From: JBKBII01 sp046299415
GTDB lineage: Bacteria > Pseudomonadota > Gammaproteobacteria > Ectothiorhodospirales > Ectothiorhodospiraceae
DNA length: 64,000 nucleotides
Assembly: GCA_046299415.1 (NCBI GenBank)
Contig: JBKBII010000001.1
Span: forward strand, 310,001-374,000
Direction: 5' to 3'
In this document: positions 18,388 through 27,284 of the stretch, in pieces
Layout of the letters: each line of letters begins with the position of its first letter
Position numbering within the stretch: the first letter of the stretch is position 1
Translations under genes and position numbers: made by a program
The notes under the pieces: generated by a model
The model's input: only the letters and a program-made list of their open reading frames with translations
The model's database searches: none
What the model was told of the DNA's origin: nothing

Positions 18388-18979
18388 TTGCCTGCTTTGC
18401 GCTTCGAGTTTTACTCGTCGGAGGAATGATGCCGATCGTGGCGGTGGGATCTTCGAAGAAGCGCCCCGCTTCCGTCACTCATCGGGGTCGCCGGTATGAA
18501 GCGGCCTGCAGCGGATGGACGCTGGCCAGTGTTGGACGTTGGCGGCTGATGGACAGCTTACTCTCGTGGACGCGCGCGTCGATCGTAGTCCGTGTTTATG
18601 GCGAGTCACCCTCTGCGCCCTATTTCTTTTGCGCATAATTCTTCGCGTCTGAGGTTTCTGGGTCGGGCGTGCTTATGACTGAACGCGCTCCTTGACCGAC
18701 CGTGTCGCTGGTGGTCGTTTTGCGGCGAACTCACTTTTCCGCTTTTGAATGGTCGGGTGCGCCTCACGGGCGGCATTCGAGTTTTTCGAATATGGCGTCG
18801 AGCATTCAGCGATGTTCGTGTGGATTTTCGTGACGGCAACAACCTCTGACAGACGTCGATTGTGTAGATTGGCGGTGCCGCGGAGCTTTTGGTCCAGGCT
18901 TCCGTTTCCGTCGTTTCTGCCCGATCGCGCTCGAATCTCTTTCGAACAACAGTGCATTGACGAACTGACGGAGGATGCT
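18388..18979. other. Gene-free stretch before wrbA
   Basis: The wrbA frame is open back to 18749 but that part lacks flavodoxin similarity. No hairpin with a T run was noticed after the dehydrogenase. Confidence 0.4.
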
Positions 18980-19585
18980 ATGGCTCGAATTCTGGTCTTG
19001 TATTACTCGACTTATGGACACATTGAAACGATGGCACAGGCGCTAGCCGAGGGCGTTCGCGATGCCGGGCACGAGGCGGTGATCAAGCGCGTGCCGGAGT
19101 TGATGCCTGAGGAGGTTGCGCGCTCTGCAGGCGCCAAGCTCGACCAAGCTGCACCTCTGGCAACGATTGATGAGCTCGCCGATTACGACGGGATCATTTT
19201 TGGCACTCCGACACGGTTCGGCATGATGGCGGCACAGATGCGCAACTTCCTCGATCAAACCGGGGGGCTGTGGGCGCGCGGGGCACTCGTTGGCAAAGTG
19301 GGTTCTGCCTTTACGTCGACGGCCAGCCAACACGGAGGCCAGGAAACGACTTTGGTGTCGTTCCATACGACGATGCTGCACCACGGCATGGTCGTCGTGG
19401 GGGTCCCCTACGCCTGCGCGGAATTGACGGAGATGTCAGAGATTTCCGGCGGAACGCCCTATGGCGCAAGCACGCTGGCTGGTGCTGATGGTTCGCGACA
19501 GCCTTCCGACAACGAGCTTGCAATTGCGCGTTTTCAAGGTCGTCACGTGGCGAGAATCGCGGCTCAATTGGTTGGTAACAATTGA
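18980..19585 (+). CDS. wrbA: NAD(P)H:quinone oxidoreductase WrbA
   Basis: FMN-dependent flavodoxin-fold enzyme that reduces quinones by two electrons, limiting radical formation. ARILVLYYSTYGHIETMAQA binds the FMN phosphate; FGTPTRFGMMAAQMRNFLDQT and STASQHGGQETTL are type IV NQO hallmarks, as is GGTPYGASTLAGADGSR near the end. The 201 residues match the family. The ATG at 18980 follows GGAGG at a good distance, so this start is firm. Flanked by a long spacer and by the convergent phn operon; it appears to be a single-gene unit. Confidence 0.95.
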   Translation: MARILVLYYSTYGHIETMAQALAEGVRDAGHEAVIKRVPELMPEEVARSAGAKLDQAAPLATIDELADYDGIIFGTPTRFGMMAAQMRNFLDQTGGLWARGALVGKVGSAFTSTASQHGGQETTLVSFHTTMLHHGMVVVGVPYACAELTEMSEISGGTPYGASTLAGADGSRQPSDNELAIARFQGRHVARIAAQLVGNN

Positions 19586-19856
19586 TGCTGTCGAGTACGA
19601 CGCAGAGTCACGCGTTGTGTCTCGTGCGCAGCGAACAGCTGCCGAAATCGAGGTCGGTCAAGCGTTGACGACTGATCGCGGCGAGCGGCGGCGTATCGTG
19701 GCCCAAGTTGCGCGGGGATTCGAGCTCCTCGCGATACGCCGGCTGGCTCGTGTTTGCAGTTCTCGCGTTCGGAGGTAGTGAGCCGCTGCGCGACCAAGCG
19801 ATCGTCCGCGCTTTCGTCACATCGCCGTCGCGCCGACTTGTATCGGACCGGACTGA

Positions 19857-20675
19857 CTAGATCAGCGCGTGACGAATTCGCGCCGAGACCCACTCCGAAA
19901 CGACCACGGTCCCCAAGATCATCAGCAGAATCATCGATACCCCGGACCAATTGATGGTGTCGAGCGACTTGGACAACTCGATGCCGATCCCCCCTGCTCC
20001 GACCAATCCCAGAACCGTGGCTTCCCGAATATTGATGTCCCACCGCAGCACCGAGATTCCAGCGTAGGCCGGAAGAACCTGTGGGATGATGGCGTAGTCG
20101 AGGATTTGTAAGCCCGATGCTCCAGTGGCCTCGACGGCCTCGACGGGTTCGGTAGAAATCTCTTCGATGGCCTCGTAGGTCAACTTGCCGATGAAGCCGA
20201 TAGACCGCATGGCAATGGCGAGGATTCCAGCGAGCACGCCAGGTCCGAAAATCGCAACGAAAAGCATGGCCCAAATCAAAGAGTTGATCGACCGAGAGGC
20301 CACGATGATGCTCAAGGCCAACGGGCGAATAAAAAGTCGTGACGGTGTTGTGTTGTGCGCCGCGAGGAAAGCCAATGGCGTCGCGATCAACATCCCGAGC
20401 AGCGTACCCAGGGTCGCAATGTTGACGGTATCCCACAGTAGGCCCCACAACCGGTTGGCATACGCCCAGTCGGGGGGGAACATTCTGTTGAACAGGATGG
20501 CACCTTGCTCTGGCGCATCGAGGACGAAGTCCCAGTAAGTCTCGGCGTTCATGACTTGCCAGGCTGTCACGAAGAGGACAACGAATCCTAGCCAGCCGAT
20601 AAATCGGCCAAGGCTTTGGAGAGGCGAGTATTTACGCCAGTCAGTGTGTTGGTCGCGCGAGATGATGGGCATCAC
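19857..20675 (-). CDS. phnE: Phosphonate-type ABC transporter, second permease
   Basis: Inner-membrane permease of 272 residues with a cytoplasmic N-terminus, about six membrane segments and the coupling motif region EAVEATGASGLQILDYAIIPQV. It pairs with the upstream permease as a heterodimer serving the PhnC ATPase. The start is either GTG 20675, overlapping the upstream stop by four bases, or ATG 20672, overlapping by one. Last gene of phnD-phnC-phnE-phnE. The substrate could be phosphonate, phosphite or phosphate; no C-P lyase or phosphonatase gene is nearby to decide. Confidence 0.88.
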   Translation of the reverse strand: MMPIISRDQHTDWRKYSPLQSLGRFIGWLGFVVLFVTAWQVMNAETYWDFVLDAPEQGAILFNRMFPPDWAYANRLWGLLWDTVNIATLGTLLGMLIATPLAFLAAHNTTPSRLFIRPLALSIIVASRSINSLIWAMLFVAIFGPGVLAGILAIAMRSIGFIGKLTYEAIEEISTEPVEAVEATGASGLQILDYAIIPQVLPAYAGISVLRWDINIREATVLGLVGAGGIGIELSKSLDTINWSGVSMILLMILGTVVVSEWVSARIRHALI

Positions 20676-21667
20676 TGCACCAGCCTTCGGATATAGCCTG
20701 AGGCGTACTCGGCGGCGAGTACCAAAGCGATGATAACGATCAGAATCGCTGCCGCAGAGTCGTATTCGTAACGGTTGATCGCGGTATTGAGCGTGGATCC
20801 GATTCCGCCGGCGCCGACGATGCCGATTACGGCAGATTCGCGGAAATTGATGTCGAGGCGGTACCAGGAGAGACCAATCAATCGAGGCATGACTTGCGGA
20901 AAAACACCGAAGTGCACCATCTGCATCCAGCCCGCCCCTGTGGAGCGCATGGCTTCGATCGGCTCAGCAGATGATGCTTCGATGTCCTCGGCGAGGAGTT
21001 TGGCAACGAATCCGATGGTTGCGAACGCCAACGTAAGAAAGCCAGCGAAAGCGCCAAAGCCCACCATCGCGACGAACAGGATAGCGATGACGATTTCCTG
21101 AAAGGCACGCGAGATGGCGATGATTCCCCGGCACAACATGTAGACCGGTAGAGGCGCGAGATTGCGCGCGGCACCGAGGCCAATGGGGACGGAAATCAGG
21201 ACGCCGACGACGGTTGCGGTCAAAGCCATCGTCAGAGATTCGAGGATGCCGGCCCAGATTTCTCTGCCTCGACTCATAAAGTCCGGGGACAGAAAGCCTT
21301 CCACGAAGCGCCAGGCACGCGGAAGGCCCTCCATGATTCGGGTGAGGTTGATATCGACTGAACCGAGGCCAATGACGAGATACGCCAAGGCGGCGGCGTA
21401 CAGGAGCCAACGCCAGATCGGTGATTGAATGAAATGCGGACGTCGCCAGTGCGTCGGGTAGCCCGGAACGGTACCGCCCGCACTGAACCGCACGTGGACT
21501 GTAGGCCGTGTTGATTGATCCGCTGTCATCGAGTCCATCTGTGGCTTAAATGGACCCGATTCGGCGGCAGTGCTGTCGTACTTGTTGATCATGCATGGCC
21601 ATCCGTTTTCCGCTGAGTACACATCACCGTTTCTGTCCGTGAGCCGAGCGGGATGCGACAGCGGCAT
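20672..21667 (-). CDS. phnE: Phosphonate-type ABC transporter, first permease
   Basis: Permease subunit with the conserved segments GLGAARNLAPLPVYMLCR and EPIEAMRSTGAGWMQMVHFG, the latter being the EAA-like loop that contacts PhnC. Membrane segments begin near residue 86; the first 75 residues are polar and unconserved. True translation may start at ATG 21592 or 21529; no strong ribosome binding site distinguishes them. It lies 48 bases after phnC and overlaps the second permease. Two permease genes in tandem are common in phn-type systems. Confidence 0.88.
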   Translation of the reverse strand: MPLSHPARLTDRNGDVYSAENGWPCMINKYDSTAAESGPFKPQMDSMTADQSTRPTVHVRFSAGGTVPGYPTHWRRPHFIQSPIWRWLLYAAALAYLVIGLGSVDINLTRIMEGLPRAWRFVEGFLSPDFMSRGREIWAGILESLTMALTATVVGVLISVPIGLGAARNLAPLPVYMLCRGIIAISRAFQEIVIAILFVAMVGFGAFAGFLTLAFATIGFVAKLLAEDIEASSAEPIEAMRSTGAGWMQMVHFGVFPQVMPRLIGLSWYRLDINFRESAVIGIVGAGGIGSTLNTAINRYEYDSAAAILIVIIALVLAAEYASGYIRRLVQ

Positions 21668-21715
21668 TTATCGGGGGGTTGAACCGAGTGGCTTGGTTCA
21701 CCACCGATCTGTGAC

Positions 21716-22558
21716 TCAAGCGGTCAAGCTTTGATCGCGTGATTCGAGGACCGCCATCGGGCCGTGGGAGCCATCACTGGTTTTTCTTTCGTCGTGTTCA
21801 GGACCAGCCTCTGTCGACCAATCCTCGCTACCGTAGATCGTGGTCAGAACTTCGGGTGTCAGCGCATCGGGCGAGCCATCGAAAACAACGCTCCCACCGC
21901 GTAGACCGACGATTCGTTGAACGAATCGTTGGGCGAGCGGTACGTCGTGGATGTTGATGACTGCCGCAAGGCCGCGTTCAGCACAGAGTTCAACGATCAA
22001 GCGCATGATCGCTCGTGCCGTTTTGGGGTCAAGCGAAGCAGTTGGCTCGTCGACCAAAAGCAAATCAGGGTTCTGACACAAGGCTCGCGCGATACCAACG
22101 CGTTGGCGCTGCCCGCCGGAGAGCTGATCAGCCCGCTTGTCGACATGCTCCATCAAACCGACTCGATCGAGTAGAGCGAAGGCCTGAGACACCGCATCGG
22201 CAGGAAATCGACGCAGAAAACTGCGCCAGAAAGGCACTGTTCCGAGTCGGCCGGACAGAACGTTCTCCATCACCGTCAGGCGATCGACCAGCGCGTACTC
22301 TTGGAAGATCATGCCGATCCTCGCGCGCTGGCGACGTAGCGCCCGACGACTTAGCCCAGTTAGGGCCTGATCGCCGAGGCGAATCTCGCCCGAGGTCGGC
22401 TCGACCAGACGATTGACGCAGCGAATCAGAGTCGATTTCCCTGCACCCGAGGGGCCAATGAGTGCGATCACCTGCCCCGCCGGTACGGTGAGCGTTATGT
22501 CTTTCAGAGCCTGCTCACCACCCGGGTAGACCTTGTCGACTTGGTTGAGGGTCAACAT
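21716..22558 (-). CDS. phnC: Phosphonate-type ABC transporter, ATP-binding subunit PhnC
   Basis: Importer ATPase of 280 residues. Walker A GPSGAGKSTLIRC is near residue 38, the PhnC-like Q-loop is in RIGMIFQEYALVDRLTV, the signature is LSGGQRQRVGIARAL and Walker B is LLLVDEPTASLDPKTA. The C-terminal 30 residues are polar and variable. Three bases separate its start from the stop of phnD, so the two are tightly coupled. Confidence 0.93.
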   Translation of the reverse strand: MLTLNQVDKVYPGGEQALKDITLTVPAGQVIALIGPSGAGKSTLIRCVNRLVEPTSGEIRLGDQALTGLSRRALRRQRARIGMIFQEYALVDRLTVMENVLSGRLGTVPFWRSFLRRFPADAVSQAFALLDRVGLMEHVDKRADQLSGGQRQRVGIARALCQNPDLLLVDEPTASLDPKTARAIMRLIVELCAERGLAAVINIHDVPLAQRFVQRIVGLRGGSVVFDGSPDALTPEVLTTIYGSEDWSTEAGPEHDERKTSDGSHGPMAVLESRDQSLTA

Positions 22559-22561
22559 CGG

Positions 22562-23521
22562 TTAGTTGCACGCGTACGTCGTGTTCATGGCTTCGTCGAT
22601 CTGGCGCACGACGGCCCAATGTTCCTTGTAGGTGATCGGCAAGAACTGGGCTTCACCGGAGTTCTTGAATTCTTCAAGCAGCGGCGAATCGGTCCAGTCG
22701 TAGCTGAAGAAAGCTTCGCGCACTTTTTCCTGCAGATCCGGGTGCAGATTGAAAACGGTGCCGTACGCCGTCGTCGGGAACGTTTCGGAGCGGTAGATGG
22801 TGCGATAGCTGTCAGGTTTGACGACGTCGCGAGCGATCATGCGCTTGAGGACGGAGTTAGCGATGGCTGCAGCGTCGTAGTCGCGGTTGACGACACCGAG
22901 GATCGAGTTGTCGTGAGCGCCCGAGAACGCCGCATTGAAGTCACTATCGCTCAGCCCGGCTTCTGCCTCGAGCAGGACGAGCGGCGCCTTGTACCCTGAG
23001 TTGGACGTCTGGGCGGTGAATGCGACGGTGCGCCCGCGAAGATCGCTCAGCGACTCAATGTCGGAATCCGCCGGGACGATGATCTCCATCTCGTAACCGA
23101 AGCTGCCGTCGGCACGCGCCATCATCGTAAATGGACGAAAGCCAACGCAGTTGACGGCCAATGGCGTCGAACCGGTATTAAAGCCGGCCACGTGCAGGCG
23201 ACCGGAACGCATCGCTTCGAGTTGAGCTGCGTTTGACTGAACTGGGAAGAAGCGGACCGGCTTGCCGGTGACTTCAGACATGTGCTTAACGAAGCCATCC
23301 CACACACGCGCGTAAAGCGCGGGATCTTCGACCGGCGTGTAGGTGAAGATCAAGACTCGCGGGTCAACCCATTGAGACTCGTCGGTTGGGATGTCGGCGA
23401 CCATATCGCCGTCGTTGTCCGTGAATCTCGAATCAAGAGCGTGTGCCGAAAACGGCAAGCCGGCGGTCAGGACGGCAGCGCTCAACAGGCGCAGGAAATT
23501 GCGGCGGATCGAATTGCGCAT
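22562..23521 (-). CDS. phnD: Phosphate/phosphite/phosphonate ABC transporter, periplasmic binding protein PhnD
   Basis: Captures the oxyanion in the periplasm and delivers it to PhnC/PhnE. The signal peptide (about residues 1-29, ending SAHA) is followed by ILIFTYTPVEDP-like sequence, VRFFPVQSNAAQLEAMRSG and LSDLRGRTVAFTAQTSNSGY, the last typical of the anion-binding loop of this family. Length (319) is normal. First gene of the operon, with a direct repeat and a half Pho-box just upstream. Ligand specificity cannot be read from the sequence. Confidence 0.9.
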   Translation of the reverse strand: MRNSIRRNFLRLLSAAVLTAGLPFSAHALDSRFTDNDGDMVADIPTDESQWVDPRVLIFTYTPVEDPALYARVWDGFVKHMSEVTGKPVRFFPVQSNAAQLEAMRSGRLHVAGFNTGSTPLAVNCVGFRPFTMMARADGSFGYEMEIIVPADSDIESLSDLRGRTVAFTAQTSNSGYKAPLVLLEAEAGLSDSDFNAAFSGAHDNSILGVVNRDYDAAAIANSVLKRMIARDVVKPDSYRTIYRSETFPTTAYGTVFNLHPDLQEKVREAFFSYDWTDSPLLEEFKNSGEAQFLPITYKEHWAVVRQIDEAMNTTYACN

Positions 23522-23837
23522 GGCTTCAGCTCCAGTGAACAGTGGTAACCCTGAAGTTGCCTGAAGTTTGTGACAGACAATTCACTGGCACTTTTCATTT
23601 CTGTGACGGCTAATGTGTGTGTCCGCGCTCGCCGGGCGAGGCCATTCGAAAAACGTGATGACCTCGCCGAAGTCGACAAAATCAACGTTGCAAGATCCGC
23701 GCGGCAGTCACTCAGAGGACCGTCCCGGAGAGGCTTTTGGCGTGACGCTGAGGTTCGAATGCGTCCGCGAACGTGCGCGCTTGCGGCGATTCAGAGAACG
23801 AATCGATTGAGGAGTCGGTTTAGGCGTTCCGACGCAG
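23522..23837. other. Spacer between phnD and rarA
   Basis: About 316 bases holding the direct repeat upstream of phnD. No gene or clear terminator for rarA seen in the remainder. Confidence 0.4.
23550..23576 (-). promoter_or_regulatory. Possible operator upstream of phnD
   Basis: On the plus strand CCTGAAGTT occurs at 23550-23558 and again at 23560-23568, a ten-base period (one helical turn). TGACAG, part of a CTGTCAC half Pho-box on the coding strand, follows at 23571-23576. The block lies 29-55 bases before the phnD start codon. The second Pho-box half is poor, so PhoB control is only a possibility. Confidence 0.3.
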
Positions 23838-25463
23838 TCAGGACCGCGACGGCGTCTTTGAATGTGGCCCTTTTTTGATTTGGTTTTCGCGCTGTGACCG
23901 TAACCAAGCAAGGCGTTGCGCCCAGGGCGTATCGGCGTGTCTTTCAGGCGCAGCGAGATACTGTTCTGGTGTGACCGTGTCGGGCCACAGCGATTGTGCC
24001 CAAGCCACTCCGTCTGGTGAATCGTGATCGTAGGCATAGCCGTAGCCCCGATCGAGATCGCGATCGAGATGAGTAACCGCGTTAATCAGGTGAGCCGGCA
24101 CCGGTGCGGACCCATGTTTTCCTTGCGCGGTTTGCGCCGCTTTGAACGCCCGATAGGCGGCGTTGCTTTTTTCTGCGAGAGCGAGCTGAATCGTGACCTG
24201 CGCAAGCGCCAATTCACCTTCGGGTTTGCCGAGACGCTCGACCGTTTGCCAAGCCGTCAACGCAGTCTGAGCCAGTTGTGGTGCGGCAAGACCAATATCT
24301 TCATAAGCCATGCGCAATAGCCGTCGTCCGAGATACTCGGGTGGACACCCCGCTGCCAGCATACGAGTGAGCCAGTACAGCGCGGCGTCGGGGTCTGATC
24401 CCCGCACTGACTTGTGCAACGCGGAGATCAGCTCATGCCAGGCATCTGCGTGTCGATCGAAACGCAGGCTGGCATCGCCCAGGCGCCGATCGAGGTCCTC
24501 GAGCGAGACGATGGCGTCCGTCGGTGTCTGCACGGCGAGGGTTTCGAGCGCCGTGAGCGATCGTCGAGCATCGCCGTCACCGTGGCGCGCGAGGACCTGA
24601 ATCACCGCGTCAGGCAGTGTCTCGGCGCTGCGTCCTAGTCCCCGTTCGGCGTCGCACCACGCTCGCTTCAGCAAACCCTTCAGGTCGGCAGGGCCAATTC
24701 GTTTCAAACAAAAAATGCGAACGCGCGACAGAAGCGCATCGTTGATGGTGAACGACGGGTTCTCGGTGGTCGCACCAATGAGCGCAATCGAGCCGTCTTC
24801 CACTGCCGGCAGAAGAGTGTCCTGTTGCGCGCGGTTGAAGCGATGAATCTCATCAAGAAAAACGAGCGCACGTGGCAACCCTGCTCGGTTCGCGGCGGCA
24901 GATTCGGCAATGATTTCGCGTAGCTCACGCACGCTGACGCTGACCGCCGACAGCGCGACGAAGCGTTCACCGCGTTCTGAAGCCGCGAGTCTTGCCAGCG
25001 TTGTTTTGCCCGAACCCGGAGGGCCCCACAAGATGAGGGATAAGCCTGACGCCGGGCCGAGCACCGCGCGCAAAGGCCCGTCTGGACCCAACAGCTCGCT
25101 TTGCCCAACGACTTCGTCAAAGCATCGCGGCCGCATGCGTTCGGCCAACGGCGTTCGTGATGCGGGCGCGCCCCTGTATGATGAGGTGGATCCTGCGGCG
25201 CTCGTCGTATCTCTGGTTGCCGATACGGCTATTGCCCGATCGCTGGGCGAAACAGTCGTGTCGGTGGATGTCCTGACTCGAGTCGTTGACGCAAAGTTGA
25301 CTTGCGAGGGATTCGGAGGGCGTTGAACGTTAAGCGCTGAATCGGGTTGTGCCGGCGACGTGTTGGTCTGCGTTGATGCCGACGTTGGGTCGCTGTCGTG
25401 TCTCGTCGACACGGTTTTTGGCCCGAACAGGTCGTGACAGCCGGATGTATCGTGTGGGTTCAT
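23838..25463 (-). CDS. rarA: Replication-associated recombination protein RarA (MgsA)
   Basis: AAA+ ATPase related to clamp loaders that acts at stalled replication forks. The core starts PLAERMRPRCFDEVVGQSELLG; Walker A is LWGPPGSGKTT, Walker B VFLDEIHRFN and sensor 1 GATTENPSF. The C-terminal tetramerisation domain has YWLTRMLAAGCPPEYLGRRLLRMAYEDIGLA. ATG 25463 was chosen because MNPHDTSGCHDLFG resembles the family's N-terminal DLFG; ATG 25514 is also possible. About 105 Ser/Thr-rich residues lie between DLFG and the core, making it (541 aa) clearly longer than the usual 430-450. Downstream of lolA as in other gammaproteobacteria. Confidence 0.93.
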   Translation of the reverse strand: MNPHDTSGCHDLFGPKTVSTRHDSDPTSASTQTNTSPAQPDSALNVQRPPNPSQVNFASTTRVRTSTDTTVSPSDRAIAVSATRDTTSAAGSTSSYRGAPASRTPLAERMRPRCFDEVVGQSELLGPDGPLRAVLGPASGLSLILWGPPGSGKTTLARLAASERGERFVALSAVSVSVRELREIIAESAAANRAGLPRALVFLDEIHRFNRAQQDTLLPAVEDGSIALIGATTENPSFTINDALLSRVRIFCLKRIGPADLKGLLKRAWCDAERGLGRSAETLPDAVIQVLARHGDGDARRSLTALETLAVQTPTDAIVSLEDLDRRLGDASLRFDRHADAWHELISALHKSVRGSDPDAALYWLTRMLAAGCPPEYLGRRLLRMAYEDIGLAAPQLAQTALTAWQTVERLGKPEGELALAQVTIQLALAEKSNAAYRAFKAAQTAQGKHGSAPVPAHLINAVTHLDRDLDRGYGYAYDHDSPDGVAWAQSLWPDTVTPEQYLAAPERHADTPWAQRLAWLRSQRENQIKKGPHSKTPSRS

Positions 25464-25809
25464 GCACTGTCCATGCCTATGCTTCGCACATATGTTCTTT
25501 GTTGACTCTGGCATGACGTTGAAAAAGGGTCTTTTGCGCTCAAGGAAGCATGAGTTCGATGGCCGCGGTTAGGCGGCTATTGTTCTACCGGCCGTCTGTA
25601 TCGACGCAAAAGACTTCAGCAACGGCGCTGGTGTATCGGTGATGTCTCAAGACGTCCGTCGAGGCTCGTTGCGGAGCCTCGGTACACCGCTCGAAGTTCC
25701 TGTGTCCGCCAAGGGTCATGGGATGGTCAGTGTGGGCCCCTCGGGGGAAATGTCTACCCGCTTTTCGTCGCGTCAACGCGATCGCAACGCCATGCCTCGT
25801 TGTAAACGG
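25464..25809. other. Spacer between lolA and rarA
   Basis: 346 bases where related genomes usually have almost none. The rarA frame is open to 25514. No gene, repeat or clear promoter recognised. Confidence 0.35.
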
Positions 25810-26613
25810 TCAGGGCCTGAATACGTCGACGCCGTCAGGCAAGACAAAAGTAAAGCGTGAGGCCGGAAGCTCGGCGTTACGGATGAAGGACGTCATGACC
25901 ATTTCGGTTCGTTGTCCAAAAAGATCAACAAAGGCGATGACACCGAGGTTGCGCTGGTCGTCGATCCATAATTCGACTTCAGAAAACTCACCGTCACGAC
26001 CTTCAGGACTATCCAGTGGCGTCAGGCGTAAACCTGTCCATGTGCGCGGATCGCTGATCGAAGCGCTCTGCTCAGCGTTGCTCCGCCGATCGTCGATCAG
26101 CTGCAGGGTTTCGCTAGATAGCGGTTCGGCGATGGTCACTCTGAAGCTGCTTGCCACTCGCGCGGGATCTGCGAGCACCTGCAGCGGAGATCCAGCCGCC
26201 AGTGCGCCTTGGCGTTGCACAATGACCTGGTTGAGTGATGGCTCGTAGTTCCACAACTCCTGACCATCGGCGACGATCCGTTGAGGCTGCGGCTCGATCA
26301 CCTCCCAGTCGAGGCGCCCGGGCATTGCTGCCCCGAGTCTCCCCTCGGATCGAGCGATTTCAAATCCTGTTTCGTCGGTCAGCGTCTGGACGAAGGTGGC
26401 CTCGAGCGACTTCAAGCCCTCGGCAAAGCGCTCGAATATTTTCAGCGCCTCGGAATCGCTCGCGGCCGCGATCGGGCTTGACTGTGGAGACGCATCTTGC
26501 GCCATGCTGATATGGGGAATCAGGGCGCCAGAGAGGCCGACTGTCAATACAAGGGCTGGAAAAGTCGACAGGAGTCGCACTCTAAACAGGTGCTGGAACT
26601 GCCCCCAAGGCAT
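25810..26613 (-). CDS. lolA: Outer-membrane lipoprotein carrier protein LolA
   Basis: Periplasmic chaperone that ferries lipoproteins from the LolC/D complex to the outer membrane. From ATG 26613 there is a signal peptide (hydrophobic stretch near residues 13-33, cleavage after SMAQ), then LKSLEATFVQTL and a beta-rich body with MPGRLDWEVIEPQPQRIVADGQELWNYEP, the most conserved LolA region. The C-terminal RFTFVLPDGVDVF is typical. About 267 residues, somewhat longer than average because of loops such as DDRRSNAEQSASIS. The frame is open to 26703 but that part is not conserved. Lies between ftsK and rarA in the usual order. Confidence 0.9.
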   Translation of the reverse strand: MPWGQFQHLFRVRLLSTFPALVLTVGLSGALIPHISMAQDASPQSSPIAAASDSEALKIFERFAEGLKSLEATFVQTLTDETGFEIARSEGRLGAAMPGRLDWEVIEPQPQRIVADGQELWNYEPSLNQVIVQRQGALAAGSPLQVLADPARVASSFRVTIAEPLSSETLQLIDDRRSNAEQSASISDPRTWTGLRLTPLDSPEGRDGEFSEVELWIDDQRNLGVIAFVDLFGQRTEMVMTSFIRNAELPASRFTFVLPDGVDVFRP

Positions 26614-27284
26614 CAAGTCTTGTCGCTGTCGCGGGTTCGGCATACGCAGAGCGGGCTGCTGAGTCCGGGTATACGCATGGCGCGCCAAAAAGTGATTCCG
26701 CATAGTGCCCTCAAAGATCTTTAGATGAGATTCAGCCAGCCTCAGATCTCAAGCCAGCCACGAACCCCGAGATTTTGGCGCAAAATCAATGTGCAAAGTC
26801 AGCGGGGTTGGTCGAACGTGATCAGCGGTGCCGATTCACAGACTGCACGCTCGTCGACAGCGGACAACCGCTGCTGAACTTGGACACCCGCAGCGATCGT
26901 CGCCGAGCGCGACTCTCGTATTCGTCACGGTTTTTCGGACGCGGCGTTCCGATGCAGACTCGCATCGCGTGCCGCCAAAGCTCCGGCGATCAAGTCAGTG
27001 GCGGCCGATGATCCGAGGGGGATTGTGACCAGATCGCACCGCATGCAAAGGTCCGCCACTGTGTCTCGACATTCGGGTGTCCGTTTTCGCTCCATTACGG
27101 GCGCACGCACCCGAGTCGTCGCAACTCGGGTGTGTGCGATGCGCGATCACAGACGTCAAGCAGGCGCTGGATCAACGTGGGTCGTGGATCAAGATTCGGT
27201 CGCTGGACGGCACTGTAATCGTTCGTTTGCGGCAGGTCGTTGCAGGCCCCAAGGTCTGATGGCGCATCCGCGCGAAAGGCCAGC
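26614..27284. other. Gene-free stretch between ftsK and lolA
   Basis: 671 bases. The lolA frame extends 90 bases into it. A 60-codon plus-strand frame (27077-27259) containing SWIKIRSLDGTVIVRLRQVV looks somewhat protein-like but matches nothing known and has no good ribosome binding site. Confidence 0.4.

Noticed and set aside
19564..20448. 294-codon minus-strand frame over the phnE gene
   Set aside because: It overlaps a clear PhnE permease in another frame of the same strand; the composition (His, Arg, Gly) is that of a shadow frame.
27077..27259. 60-codon plus-strand frame containing IKIRSLDGTVIVRL
   Set aside because: Somewhat protein-like, but too short and without a ribosome binding site or known family.
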